A stretch of 64,000 nucleotides of DNA from Bifidobacterium longum subsp. infantis ATCC 15697 = JCM 1222 = DSM 20088 (GTDB lineage Bacteria; Actinomycetota; Actinomycetes; Actinomycetales; Bifidobacteriaceae): the NCBI RefSeq assembly GCF_000269965.1, contig NC_017219.1:1798001-1862000 (forward strand), given 5' to 3'. This document shows positions 15,507 to 25,122 of this stretch, piece after piece. The notes below the pieces were generated by a model that searched no databases, was not told where the DNA came from, and saw only the letters and a program-made list of their open reading frames with translations. The first letter of the stretch is position 1. Each line of letters starts with the position of its first letter. The translations under genes and the position numbers were made by a program.

Positions 15507-17018
15507 ATGAGTCAGATATTGACACTAACCGATATTTCCTACTGCTATCCGGGCGCGCCGGAACCATTGTTCGAACATCTGTCCGCGACATTCGCGGCCG
15601 GCTGGGCCGCAGTGCTGGGAGACAATGGCATTGGCAAGACCACACTGGCCAAACTCGCCTGCGGCATGCTTTCCCCCGATTCGGGGATAGTCTCGCCGAA
15701 CCCGTGCAAGATGGCAGTCGCCTACTGTCCGCAACGTACTGATGAAACGCCTACGAATCTGGATGATTTCGTGGCGGATTGGACGGGCGAGACCATCGCC
15801 ATCCGCGACGCGCTGAACATCGGCGACGATTGGGCATACCGATACGAGACTCTCTCTGGAGGCGAAGCCAAGCGGCTGCAAATCGCTTGTGCGCTGGCCG
15901 GCGATCCCGACGTGCTGGTGTTGGACGAGCCAACCAATCATGTGGACGGCAGGACGCGCCAAGCCATCACGCAGGCGATGCGTCGGTTCGATGGCATAGG
16001 CATCGTGATCTCCCATGATGTCGAACTGATCGACGCGACGTGTTCGCGCTGCGTGATGCTGGAGCGCCGACATGCGCGTGGGCGTAACATCACGGCGGCG
16101 AACACCTATCAGGGTGGATATACCCAGGCCGCGCAGCAGATGCGCGACAATCAACGTGCCGATACGGCCGCCATACAGTCCACTCGAAAGGAGCTGCAAC
16201 GCATGCAGCGCATCAAGCGGGAGCGGGCGCAGCGTGCGCGCGAACTGGATATGCGGAAGAATCAGGGAATGCGCATCGATATCAAGGACATCGACGCTCG
16301 CAAAGCCCTGAAAAATCTGAAACCGGCTATCGGCACCACTGTCGCACAGACAAGCGCGCAATTCGACGGGCGTATCGCCGCCGCCACCGACAGACTTGCT
16401 CACCTCAGCGAAGCGGCCAAACGCTACGACGGCACCATCTGGATGAACGTCATGCCGAGCTCACGCAGGGAATTGACGCGCATCCCCAACGACCACGCCA
16501 TCGCGGACCAACCCGATATGCTGAGCATCGGCCCGCGCGACCGCATCGGCATCAGCGGTCCAAATGGCAGCGGTAAAACCGCATTGATACGACGATTGAT
16601 CGAAGCGCTGGAGCGTGATGAAGCGCAGCGGCATTCGGAGAGAATGCCATATCTCTATATTCCCCAAAATTCCAGCGACATGGATACCGCCAACGCAATG
16701 AACCGCTTGCATGCTTTGACGGACGAGCAACGCGCCATTGTGCTCAGCGCCTACGCCCAACTTAACGCCGACCCCGACAGACTGCTCGCCGGCGGCAATC
16801 CCTCGCCAGGCGAACTACGCAAACTTCTGTTGTGCCTCGGCATGATTGAACAGCCACAGCTCATCATCATGGATGAGCCGACCAACCACCTCGACCTGCA
16901 CTCCAAACAGGCACTTGCTAATACGCTATCCTCCTATGCGGGCGCATTGGTCGCAGTCAGCCATGACGAATGGTTTCTGAATGCCGTCACATCGATTCGA
17001 TGGCGATGCGCGTCATGA
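15507..17018 (+). CDS. ABC-F family ATPase (ribosome protection/translation factor type)
   Basis: A 503-residue soluble protein with two ABC ATPase domains and no membrane segment. Domain 1: Walker A GDNGIGKT at 38-45, signature LSGGE, Walker B VLVLDEPTNHVD, H-loop SHD. The linker (about 200-265) is long, basic and helical (RKELQRMQRIKRERAQRARE), as in ABC-F proteins that reach into the ribosome. Domain 2: GPNGSGKT, a signature reduced to SPGE, IIMDEPTNHLD, VSHDEWFL. The family includes antibiotic resistance factors and housekeeping translation factors; this one, next to an IS and a GNAT gene in an accessory region, more likely serves resistance (inference). Confidence 0.9.
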   Translation: MSQILTLTDISYCYPGAPEPLFEHLSATFAAGWAAVLGDNGIGKTTLAKLACGMLSPDSGIVSPNPCKMAVAYCPQRTDETPTNLDDFVADWTGETIAIRDALNIGDDWAYRYETLSGGEAKRLQIACALAGDPDVLVLDEPTNHVDGRTRQAITQAMRRFDGIGIVISHDVELIDATCSRCVMLERRHARGRNITAANTYQGGYTQAAQQMRDNQRADTAAIQSTRKELQRMQRIKRERAQRARELDMRKNQGMRIDIKDIDARKALKNLKPAIGTTVAQTSAQFDGRIAAATDRLAHLSEAAKRYDGTIWMNVMPSSRRELTRIPNDHAIADQPDMLSIGPRDRIGISGPNGSGKTALIRRLIEALERDEAQRHSERMPYLYIPQNSSDMDTANAMNRLHALTDEQRAIVLSAYAQLNADPDRLLAGGNPSPGELRKLLLCLGMIEQPQLIIMDEPTNHLDLHSKQALANTLSSYAGALVAVSHDEWFLNAVTSIRWRCAS

Positions 17019-17183
17019 CGCTATCTATGAGTTTACGTTCCTTCGTAAGACTTGGATATCGGCAAGACGCATTCCTTTTCGTATGAAGCTGTATCGATGG
17101 CAATGACCGAGCAAGAGGACACCAGTATGACACGACCGATTATGCCGCGAGCACATGGCAAAAAACTTCACATGGAGGCGAAC

Positions 17184-17702
17184 ATGGCTCATGTTCCTTC
17201 GGCCATCGCAATCACGGCGATGCGACCGGAGGAATATCCGTTGCTCGTCGAGTTCCTGTATCAGGCGATTCATGTATCGCCGGGAACCCCGGCACCGGAC
17301 AGGAGCGTTGTCGAGCTGCCGGAATTGCGGCGATATATCGAGGGATTCGGACGGCCCGACGATGCCTGCATGGTTGCTCGCGCCGGACTACCGAACGGTC
17401 CGCAAATCGTGGGTGCCGCATGGGCCAGAATCTTCCCGAACAACTCCGCAGGCTACGGTACCATCGACACGGCAACGCCGGAAGTCTCCATATCCTTGCT
17501 TCCCGACTGGCGGAACCGAGGCATAGGGCACCGCCTGATGACGGCGTTACTGGACCGACTGCGAACCGATGGTCACGCCGCAGCCAGCCTCTCGGTCCAG
17601 CGCACCAACGCCAACGCCCTCCATCTCTACGAGTCGCTTGGCTTCACCATCATTAGCGAACACGACGGTGAACTGGTCATGCGCGTGGCTCTCGCGGATT
17701 GA
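17184..17702 (+). CDS. GNAT family N-acetyltransferase
   Basis: A 172-residue GNAT protein. Residues 8-60 hold the first strands and helices; acetyl-CoA binding motif A is VSISLLPDWRNRGIGHRLMTALLDRL (R/Q-x-x-G-x-G/A as RNRGIG), and motif B is NANALHLYESLGFTIISE. ATG 17184 has GGAGG 5 bp upstream; earlier in-frame ATGs at 17127 and 17172 lack one. The substrate is unknown; GNATs of this size act on small amines, antibiotics or protein N termini. It follows the ABC-F gene by 165 bp on the same strand. Confidence 0.85.
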   Translation: MAHVPSAIAITAMRPEEYPLLVEFLYQAIHVSPGTPAPDRSVVELPELRRYIEGFGRPDDACMVARAGLPNGPQIVGAAWARIFPNNSAGYGTIDTATPEVSISLLPDWRNRGIGHRLMTALLDRLRTDGHAAASLSVQRTNANALHLYESLGFTIISEHDGELVMRVALAD

Positions 17703-18051
17703 GGCAGTGTTCCACACATCATCCGCATGGAGCCAGTGCGTAAGCCACCCACTGTGATATGTGCGGCTGCAAGTCCCGCATTCATACAAGCAAACAATCT
17801 GACATACAGATGCAGTCTATTCCTTATTATGTTTTCGGCTTTGCTCTTGATAAGAGCCAGCACCACCATCCATCCTCGATGAATGTGGGCAGGCTTTCGC
17901 AATGTGCCACATGACGCAACGTGTAGTCGGCGTGGACCGCACCACCGCGCAGGTGTTCACGCATGAAGCTCACGAATGATACGACCTCGAAAAGCTTTTT
18001 GGGAGGCTCGTTCCCAATCTTGTCCTCAGTGTGCAGCCTGTCAGTCTGAAG
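17703..18051. other. Intergenic region without a supported gene
   Basis: About 350 bp between the GNAT gene and the convergent HAD gene. No frame with a ribosome site or recognisable domain was seen on either strand, and no clear terminator hairpin. Confidence 0.5.
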
Positions 18052-18699
18052 TCAGCTTTCAACTGGCAAATGTTCAAAGAGACGGGCTAGCGCAGTGGAT
18101 AGATCCGCTCCTTCGAAAGCAAAAGTCGCAGCAGCACGTGTCTGCTTGTCCGCGTTGAAGGCAAGCGAGACACCGACGGCTTTGAACAGCGGTAGGTCAG
18201 AACGACTGTCACCAATAGCGATGCAATTCGAAGCTTCAACTCCCAAGCATTCACATTGCTGCCTCATGAATGTTACTTTGGTTTGTTCATCGGCATATGC
18301 CGCTGTTTTACCAATAAACACGCCATCCTTGACAGCAAGTTCTGGACCGCACCATGCTTCAAATCCAAATCTCTGCGCAAGGCTCTCGGAAACGACTGTC
18401 CAAGCGCAGGATGCGAGGACTGGCTTGATTCCCCTCGACTTGCATTCCGCAACGGACTGTGCGATTCCTTGCACAAGCGGGAGATCGTTCAACCATCCGT
18501 GAATTTCACTTACCCGATGGCCAGTGTATCCACGAGCATCAATATCGCATACCGTGTCATTTCCGATCTCACCGCGTGCGTATCGATCCTCTGCATCTCG
18601 CATCCTGTCGCCGGTACCCAACCGGTCCGCAATAAATGCGCCAGAGCTAATGCCGTATGTGAGCGTTCCGTCGATATCAAAAAATGCAATTCCCGCCAT
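18052..18699 (-). CDS. HAD-superfamily (subfamily IB, SerB-like) phosphatase
   Basis: A 215-residue hydrolase. Motif I is FFDIDGTL (nucleophile Asp8 and Asp10), motif II is in KPVLASCAWTVV (Ser), motif III is the Lys of EQTKVTFMRQQ, and motif IV is IAIGDSRSDLPLF. The cap between 15 and 85 is helical, as in phosphoserine phosphatase-like HAD-IB enzymes. GAGGG lies upstream of the ATG. The physiological phosphoester is not evident. Confidence 0.85.
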   Translation of the reverse strand: MAGIAFFDIDGTLTYGISSGAFIADRLGTGDRMRDAEDRYARGEIGNDTVCDIDARGYTGHRVSEIHGWLNDLPLVQGIAQSVAECKSRGIKPVLASCAWTVVSESLAQRFGFEAWCGPELAVKDGVFIGKTAAYADEQTKVTFMRQQCECLGVEASNCIAIGDSRSDLPLFKAVGVSLAFNADKQTRAAATFAFEGADLSTALARLFEHLPVES

Positions 18700-18922
18700 T
18701 CATCCCTCTTCATTTACTGGTTCAGCCCGAACCTCCAGCCGGTAACTAAGCCAATAGCGTATCAAAAGGCACACATATCAGAAAAGAAAGGCAGATAGTC
18801 CCATTAAACCGTTTCATGCGATTGCAGTTGTCCGCCGCTGGCTACGGCTGGCAGGGGGAAGCTGGGAAAGGCGTCCCGGCGGAAGGCCCGCCGGTGCGTT
18901 CTTCTTCCAGGGACAAGGAAGG

Positions 18923-18952
18923 ATGCGGGCGGCCGTGAATGGTCGCCCGCAT
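18923..18952 (+). terminator. Hairpin in the leader of the surface-protein gene
   Basis: ATGCGGGCG and CGCCCGCAT form a 9-bp GC-rich stem, followed by TTTTCC, 36 bp before the surface-protein start. Its position between any upstream promoter and the gene suggests either the end of an upstream transcript or an attenuator. Confidence 0.5.
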
Positions 18953-18987
18953 TTTCCGTATCCGTGTGAAACGGGAGGGAGCGCATC

Positions 18988-21900
18988 ATGGGGCGCTTCC
19001 GACTGAAAGGACGGATACGTATGTCAGGTGGGAAGAAGAGCAGGCGCACGATGCTGATGGCTGCCCTGACCGCAGGGGCGTTGGCCTTGGGATATCTGGC
19101 GCCAGCCGCGTTCGCCGAGGGCGGTGGTGGCGGTTCCGGCGAGGGCGGTGGCGGTTCCGGCGGGCAGGTTCCATCGCAGACCGCCGACGTGCATTGGATC
19201 TACAAGGATTCCTGGCCCGCCACTCTGGAGGGCATGAAGCAGGCGATACGTGATTCGGGCACCACCCTGTCTTCCGATTTGGAGGATGGGTCGAATCAGT
19301 TCGTGGATATGAATGCCATCCTTGCCGACGCGATCTCGGAGTGCAAGGCCTCATACACCGGGGAGGGTGACGCGGAATGCCGGATGGTCGCTGTCGGCTA
19401 CGCGCGCCTCGGCAACGGCGTGTTCAGCGGTTCCTATGTCAGTTCGAACGCGCGTCAGCGTTGGGAGTCCCAATGGGCCGCCGAAGGGCGCGGCACCTAC
19501 CAGTACCAAGGCCAGTCGTACACGACCGGCACCACGTGGACCGATCGGCTTGGCGTGCGTTCGGTGGATAGCCTGGTGCAGGATTCCATCAACGCCAATC
19601 CCGATGCCTCGTTCCGTGTGGTCATGCTGGCCAAGAACCAGCCGCCCGTCGATTATCCGTTGACCGTCACCACCTCGCACCGCCAGCAGACCGACATACA
19701 GGTCGGCTCGACCACGCCGGTCGGCGACACCATCCACGCGAACAACGGCGGCTCGTCGATCAAGGAGACCCTGCACGGCACCGCGATCGTGCACTACGAT
19801 GGCGGCCCCTACACGCCGACGGGCAGCGTAAGCAAGCCGATCAGCTTCGCCAACAGCGGCGACACCGTGATCGACAACCTGGCCTCGCCGGGTGATTTCG
19901 GCATGGATTCCTGGGCCGAGGGCACATATTGGATCGACATCCAAGTGCCCAGGCAGGGAAGCATGCAGGCGGCCGTGGACACCACGGACCGGGATCCGGC
20001 GGAGACCTGGAAGGTCAGCGCCGTGCCGCCGGCCGATCCGGTCAAAAGCATCGAGGAAGGCGTCAGCGCCGACCGAATGACCAACCGCACCACCATCACG
20101 TATGGGACCGGCCGGGGCGGTTACGAGCTGAGTTTCAGGGACGTGATCGAACCCAACGGCGTCGATTACACGGTGGACGGCTTCACGCTCGTGGACGCCA
20201 CCGACAACAATCGCGATGTCTCCAACGAGTTCGAGATCGGTTGGGACCGCGCATCGAACACGGTCAGCGCGGTCCGTTCGGCCGACAAGGGCATGATGCC
20301 GTTCGACCACGAGTATGTGTTCGGCTTCGATGTGACCGTCAGCCTGCCATCCGATTACCAGAACATCAGCGACCATGCGTGGGGCAAGTGGAACCAGCTG
20401 CCCGAGGCCGACGCGGGAGAACGCGAGTTCGACACCTGGCGTCCCAATCCCGACAAAAGCTGGATCATGCTCGACACTAATGGCAAGTGGCAGGCCGTGA
20501 TCGACCCCGACCGCACCAACCAGACCGGCGGCGACGGCAAGGTGTTCCTCGACGGAGACCGCGTGGCCTCCGTGGTCAACGGCACCGTGCCGGCGAACCT
20601 GATCCAGGCTCCGCAGACGCTCACCTTGGTCGATGATTGGACAGCCGCCGATTACCTGTTCGACGCCGATGAAGCGGCGAACGTCCGAGTGTACGAGGCG
20701 GACGCGGGCACCGATCGTGCCAGCAGCGTGAGCGACATCGCCAACCGTGGCCGTGACATCACCGACCAGTGGGACATCACGATCGATGGCACCGTGGTCA
20801 CCGCCACGGCCAAGGCCTCCTACCTGACCGGACTGAAGGGCTTGGCGAAGGCCAGGCAGATCACGATGCTCGTGCCCGGCCGCGCGAACTACGCCAACGG
20901 GGCCGGGGCGGGCCAGGTGCGCGATGACTTCGGCACCGAAGCGGACGACGAGATCACGTTCTGCACCGCCGGCAAGAACGGCGCGGAGTTGACCAACGCC
21001 GGCTCGCAGACCATCAACACCCACACGGTCGAAACCAACGAGCCGAAGGTCTGCGGTTACGTGCCGTCCGTGGTCAAGGATGTGGTCGGGGAATCCTCCC
21101 AAGGCGGCGCCCAGGACAGCGTGGACGGCAAGATCGTCTTCCCCGGCCAGCGTCTCGAATACCGTCTGGAAACCCAGCCGCACCTGCCCGACAGTCTCGC
21201 CTACACTATCGTCGAGGTGGCGGTCACCGACACGTATGACGAGCACTTCCAGCCGGACAAGCAGACCCTGGAGGTCACCGACCTGACCACCGGCAAGTTC
21301 ATCCCCAAGAGCCAGTACCGCAGCGAGTGGAACGACGCGAACCATGCCGTGCGTCTCGTGTTCGCCGACGACTATGTGCGGGCGAACTGGCTGGCGGGCG
21401 CGAATCCCAGGATCATCATCAGGTTCGAGGGCGTCGTGGCCGAGGATGCCCCGGCTGACACCGTGGTTGACAACCGGTGGGCATTGACCTTGAACAACTC
21501 GGTCACGCCAAGCAACAAGGTATGGAACGATCCGCCCGACTTCCAGCCGGGCAAGGAGGACACCCAGGCCGACCCGTCCATTTCGATCGACGGCAAGACC
21601 GCGTTGCTCAGAGACCGCATCTACTATCGGATCAATCTCGACGCCAAGCAGACGAACCATGCCTACAAGGTGTGGCGGCTGGGCATGGTCGATGACTGGG
21701 ACGACGAATACCTCGAACTCGACGAGAACCATATCACCGTGACCGACAAGGCCAACGGCAGGGGTATGACCGACCGGTTCAACATCCAAGCCATCGACGG
21801 CGTGGCATACGTGTTCGCCAAAACCGTTGACACCGAGGTTCCGGCGACGGGAGAGACCATCAAGGGCGACCCCCAGCCAGCCGATCTCAAGATCTACGCC

Positions 21901-23370
21901 GCGCTTGGCGACAAGGACCACGACCCGTTGAAGGACCCGGCCATCGACCAGTCGCTTCTGGGCACCTCGTATGAGGTCACGCTGCCGATGACCGTCATCA
22001 AGGTCACCGACGATTACGTGGTCACGAACACGGCCACCCAGCTGGTCAACGACGTGCGCAAGGACACCAACCAGGTTTCCAACCCCTTGAAGCCGATCAA
22101 CCCGGCCAAGGATGTCGTGGTCAAGGTGGACGGGCAGAGCGTGGATGGCAAGAGCATCTATCTCAACAGCCTGTTCCTCTACCGGCTCGACAGCTCCACG
22201 CTGCCGCCCGACCGCGCCTATCCGCAGGTCTCCGACTGGTCCATCAGCGACCCGCTCGACACCCGGTACGACAAGTTCACCGGTCAATGGGCCGTCTACG
22301 CCGCCCGCGACCTCATCAAGGACGGCGAGACCTTGGCCGAGCGGGGCGAACGCATCGCCGGCTCCGACTTCGACGCCAGCCGTTTCGGCGGAGAACTCTT
22401 CGAGCTCGCCACCGACGAGCACGGCGTGGTCACCGTGCGCGCCACGGAGCTGATGCTTGGACTCGTGTCGGCCGACACCGAGCATGAGCAGGCGTGGACC
22501 ACGTTCATCCAATGCCAGCGCATCGCCGTGGGCGGTCCCGTGGCCAACCGGTTCACCGAGACCATCAACGGGGTCGAACGGCCCTCGAACACCGTCACCA
22601 CGCACACGCCCGACATGACGCCCCGGCTCACCATCGAGAAATGGGACGAGCACTCCGGCTGGCCCGACGGCGACCGTGACACCGTTGACGAGGCGCTGAA
22701 CATGAACGGGAGCGATGCTCGCATCGTGTTCACCATCACCAACGCATCGCCCACCGACCCCGACACCGGCGAAGGCCCCTGGTTCAAGGCAAGCGAGCTG
22801 AACCTTACCGACCAGCTCGTCGCCGGCGACGGCCAAATCGGCGAGTTCGAGTATCCCGACGACTGGCAGACGCTGATCCTCAAGCCTGGCGACAGCGTGG
22901 AGGTCAAGGCCACCCTCAGTGATGTGAACGAGCATCACACCGACCGCGCCATCGTCACCGGCACGCCGCTCGTCCAATGCATCGTCTCCGACCCCGACCC
23001 CTTCGACGGCAAGGACGAGGAGAAGCTGCCCGAGGACGCGGTGGAGATCGACGGGCGAACCCTGTGCGCGGACACCACCGTGACCAGCAACACCGACGAC
23101 TGGAACGGCTACCAGCCCAAGGACAACCTGGCGACCACCGGTACCAACATCGCCGGCCTCATCGCCGTCATCCTCGTCCTCGCACTCCTCGGCACCGGTG
23201 CAACCGCCGCGATCCGCCTCACCCGCGCCAACGGCCGCCACACCGGGCACGAGAACGACGCGAATGATGATGGCGCTGGCCGTGATGGCAGTCCCGATGG
23301 AGATGGCCCCGAGCCGGACTTCGCCCAACTCGTCACCACTATCAATCCCAAGGAGCCGCCCATGAACTAA
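18988..23370 (+). CDS. Large isopeptide-type surface protein/adhesin of a conjugative element
   Basis: A 1460-residue exported protein. A signal sequence (KKSRRTMLMAALTAGALALGYLAPAAFA, seen as a basic start and hydrophobic core) ends near residue 42 and is followed by a Gly/Ser stretch GGGGGSGEGGGGSGG. The body consists of repeated beta-rich modules with lines such as DPSISIDGKTALLRDRIYYRI, NPAKDVVVKVDGQSVDG and KSIYLNSLFLYRLD, typical of pilin-like isopeptide domains. Near the C terminus are NLATTGTN, a hydrophobic helix and RLTRANGRH, a sortase-like signal, but with a further 40 acidic residues. It precedes conjugation genes. ATG 18988 has GGGAGGG; ATG 19021 with GAAAGGA is an alternative. 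Confidence 0.85.
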   Translation: MGRFRLKGRIRMSGGKKSRRTMLMAALTAGALALGYLAPAAFAEGGGGGSGEGGGGSGGQVPSQTADVHWIYKDSWPATLEGMKQAIRDSGTTLSSDLEDGSNQFVDMNAILADAISECKASYTGEGDAECRMVAVGYARLGNGVFSGSYVSSNARQRWESQWAAEGRGTYQYQGQSYTTGTTWTDRLGVRSVDSLVQDSINANPDASFRVVMLAKNQPPVDYPLTVTTSHRQQTDIQVGSTTPVGDTIHANNGGSSIKETLHGTAIVHYDGGPYTPTGSVSKPISFANSGDTVIDNLASPGDFGMDSWAEGTYWIDIQVPRQGSMQAAVDTTDRDPAETWKVSAVPPADPVKSIEEGVSADRMTNRTTITYGTGRGGYELSFRDVIEPNGVDYTVDGFTLVDATDNNRDVSNEFEIGWDRASNTVSAVRSADKGMMPFDHEYVFGFDVTVSLPSDYQNISDHAWGKWNQLPEADAGEREFDTWRPNPDKSWIMLDTNGKWQAVIDPDRTNQTGGDGKVFLDGDRVASVVNGTVPANLIQAPQTLTLVDDWTAADYLFDADEAANVRVYEADAGTDRASSVSDIANRGRDITDQWDITIDGTVVTATAKASYLTGLKGLAKARQITMLVPGRANYANGAGAGQVRDDFGTEADDEITFCTAGKNGAELTNAGSQTINTHTVETNEPKVCGYVPSVVKDVVGESSQGGAQDSVDGKIVFPGQRLEYRLETQPHLPDSLAYTIVEVAVTDTYDEHFQPDKQTLEVTDLTTGKFIPKSQYRSEWNDANHAVRLVFADDYVRANWLAGANPRIIIRFEGVVAEDAPADTVVDNRWALTLNNSVTPSNKVWNDPPDFQPGKEDTQADPSISIDGKTALLRDRIYYRINLDAKQTNHAYKVWRLGMVDDWDDEYLELDENHITVTDKANGRGMTDRFNIQAIDGVAYVFAKTVDTEVPATGETIKGDPQPADLKIYAALGDKDHDPLKDPAIDQSLLGTSYEVTLPMTVIKVTDDYVVTNTATQLVNDVRKDTNQVSNPLKPINPAKDVVVKVDGQSVDGKSIYLNSLFLYRLDSSTLPPDRAYPQVSDWSISDPLDTRYDKFTGQWAVYAARDLIKDGETLAERGERIAGSDFDASRFGGELFELATDEHGVVTVRATELMLGLVSADTEHEQAWTTFIQCQRIAVGGPVANRFTETINGVERPSNTVTTHTPDMTPRLTIEKWDEHSGWPDGDRDTVDEALNMNGSDARIVFTITNASPTDPDTGEGPWFKASELNLTDQLVAGDGQIGEFEYPDDWQTLILKPGDSVEVKATLSDVNEHHTDRAIVTGTPLVQCIVSDPDPFDGKDEEKLPEDAVEIDGRTLCADTTVTSNTDDWNGYQPKDNLATTGTNIAGLIAVILVLALLGTGATAAIRLTRANGRHTGHENDANDDGAGRDGSPDGDGPEPDFAQLVTTINPKEPPMN

Positions 23371-23473
23371 TAACAACTACCCATCTGCTGCTTAGAGCCA
23401 ACTTTCGTATTCCAGTTGGCAGTTAGACGGTGATACCATGCAACTGTCCCGGCAAAACGGGGCAGTGCATACT

Positions 23474-23501
23474 AGGCCCGCAGGCGTAGTCCTGCGGGCC
23501 T
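23474..23501 (+). terminator. Terminator after the surface-protein gene
   Basis: AGGCCCGCAGG (23474-23484) pairs perfectly with CCTGCGGGCCT (23491-23501) around CGTAGT, followed by ATTTCG. It lies about 100 bp after the surface-protein stop. Confidence 0.7.
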
Positions 23502-23524
23502 ATTTCGTCTGTTCCCCATCGGCT

Positions 23525-24266
23525 TTAGCCAACGTTCCCCCATGACAGCGGACTATGATTCGCTGCTTTAAGCACTGGCAAGTGAAACTCGATGCCAGGT
23601 TTCTCTCCCCACGGCACTCTAGCTAAATCGGTTATGTTGCCTGGCCATTCAGGCACCTTATTACTAGAACTGAGATCAAACAAAGTGAAAGCGAATGGCG
23701 GTATCCTGATACATGCCATTTTGCAGCACGTGTAATCCGCAAATATGGGAACCATCCATCCGGTGAACAGCTTTTGTTCACGCAGGTTATCGACTATAAA
23801 CATATGGAGTCTGTATCGCTGGGAAAACAGTGCTCTCTCTATCCAAGAGATAGTCCTTACAGTCATGCATATCACCAGCTGATACACAGAAGTTCGACAT
23901 CACCTGCTTCACAAATGCAAGAGGCATGAGCCTATCTGTCTTGAAATGAATGGATTTATCCCCTTCCTGAAAGTCAGAGACAAGGATTTGCTGTCCAGTT
24001 GCACGATAGAACTCACTGAATGGCTTGACGTAGTTTTGACCAAGATAACTATTGCATGAGCTGCAAATCGTCTTGAATCCTTGACCTCTTTGCAATTGCC
24101 GATACTTCAGGCCTTCCATGTCATCCTGCCCGGTCAAGCTGCTCTTCACGGCGTCAACGCCTGAATAGAGCTTCACCGTGTGATCATTACCCACAGATTG
24201 AGGAGGGATGTGTTCAAAGCTCAGCGGCCCTTCTTTACCGCAAATTCGGCAAATGTCATCTGCCAT
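23525..24266 (-). pseudogene. Frameshifted HNH-type nuclease, paralogue of the 9.7-kb gene
   Basis: The first part reads ICRICGKEGPLSFEHIPPQS with CSSCNSYLGQNYVKPF and PLAFVKQVMSNFC; after FPA near 23817-23824 the frame changes and the protein continues as YRLHMFIVDNLREQKLFTGWM, IRIPPFAFTLFDL to WGNVG. Joined, it matches the gene at 9721-10515 along its whole length, so this copy carries one frameshift (loss of two bases or gain of one). It lies 19 bp downstream of a small membrane-protein gene on the same strand. A sequencing error in this single place cannot be ruled out. Confidence 0.75.
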
Positions 24267-24285
24267 TTCACGTCATCTCCAAACG

Positions 24286-24702
24286 TTATTGCCACAGGCC
24301 GAGGAATGCTGCGGCAATGAAATCGAGAAGCGCAGCACCGACCAGAATCAATGCATATAGGTTGAAATAACTGCGCATCAATTTAAGTTTTGCAACATGA
24401 AGTTTCTCGTTTGTTGATTCAAAGTATTCCATCGATCCCGACACGACTTTTTCTATCGCAGGAAAGACCGCGCCAATGATGGCGAGCGACGAAGTCACGA
24501 GTGTAGCCTTTGCGCCGTCTTGCAGAATGGTGAATGAGAGAATCCCCACACCAATAGCTAATCCGATGGCGATGATTGCGTACCATGCTGCTGCTTTCCG
24601 AAGGGAGACTCGATCGGCTTCGTCTAGTTCTTCCCAGTTTGAAGCAGCGCCGAGAGATTGCTTAATCCAAAGATCATTCTGCTGCTGGTCGTTATTTTGC
24701 AT
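24286..24702 (-). CDS. Three-TM membrane protein paired with the HNH gene
   Basis: A 138-residue protein with a polar N terminus (MQNNDQQQNDLWIKQSLG) and three hydrophobic segments at about 34-55 (WYAIIAIGLAIGVGILSFTIL), 61-83 (a less hydrophobic one with AIIGAVFPAIEKVVSG) and 109-136 (NLYALILVGAALLDFIAAAF). GGGAAAGGG precedes ATG 24702. It is transcribed away from the conjugation genes and towards the HNH pseudogene. Small 2-3 TM proteins beside nucleotide- or DNA-acting proteins are common in defence modules, but this one was not matched to a family. Confidence 0.6.
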   Translation of the reverse strand: MQNNDQQQNDLWIKQSLGAASNWEELDEADRVSLRKAAAWYAIIAIGLAIGVGILSFTILQDGAKATLVTSSLAIIGAVFPAIEKVVSGSMEYFESTNEKLHVAKLKLMRSYFNLYALILVGAALLDFIAAAFLGLWQ

Positions 24703-24887
24703 TCTTTTCCCTTTCCCGGGCATCTTTTGGCGAATACTATAGCGTCTTGATTTACCTATTTCTGTAAGTATGCTGAACGAATGCTGTGTGAATTTGTCCG
24801 CCGCTGATTCCACGGGACTGCACGAGGATGGCCGTATGCGTGGGCATGGCGGTGGGCCGTGCCGTTCCTGTGCGGAGGAGTGCGGCT

Positions 24888-25094
24888 GTGGATTTGATGA
24901 ACCAGGTGCTGGAGTTGTTCGTGAAGTTCGCGACGATCGGCGGCGGCCTGTGGCTGGTGTGGGGCGCGGTGACATTCGGTGGCGGTTTGAAGGATCATAA
25001 CGGGCCGCAGACGCAGTCGGGTCTGTGGCAGATCGTGGGCGGCGGCATGATCATCGCGGCGGCGCAGATCTTCAGCGCCGTGGCGATGGGCTGA
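24888..25094 (+). CDS. Maff2-like small membrane protein (T4SS pilin position)
   Basis: A 68-residue protein with two membrane helices: about residues 8-28 (LFVKFATIGGGLWLVWGAV) and 45-66 (LWQIVGGGMIIAAAQIFSAVAM), separated by a short loop with GGGLKDHNGPQ. This is the look of the Maff2/VirB2-like proteins that head the type IV secretion genes of Gram-positive conjugative elements. GTG 24888 is chosen since GGAGGAG lies 7 bp before it; ATG 24897 is in frame. It is followed 28 bp later by the TrbL/VirB6-like gene. Confidence 0.75.
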   Translation: MDLMNQVLELFVKFATIGGGLWLVWGAVTFGGGLKDHNGPQTQSGLWQIVGGGMIIAAAQIFSAVAMG

Positions 25095-25122
25095 GCCGGT
25101 TTGAGGCATCGGGGATCCCGGC

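Noticed and set aside
19351..23376. Open frame of 1341 codons antisense to the surface-protein gene
   Set aside because: It is the mirror frame of a high-GC gene with strong third-position bias. Its composition (Val/Gly/His/Asp-rich) and lack of domains or a ribosome site show it is not a gene.
18828..24806. Direct repeat TTGTCCGCCGCTG at 18828-18840 and 24794-24806 flanking the surface protein and HNH pair
   Set aside because: Only 13 bp with no extension on either side; it may be chance in GC-rich DNA, and no recombinase is linked to it.
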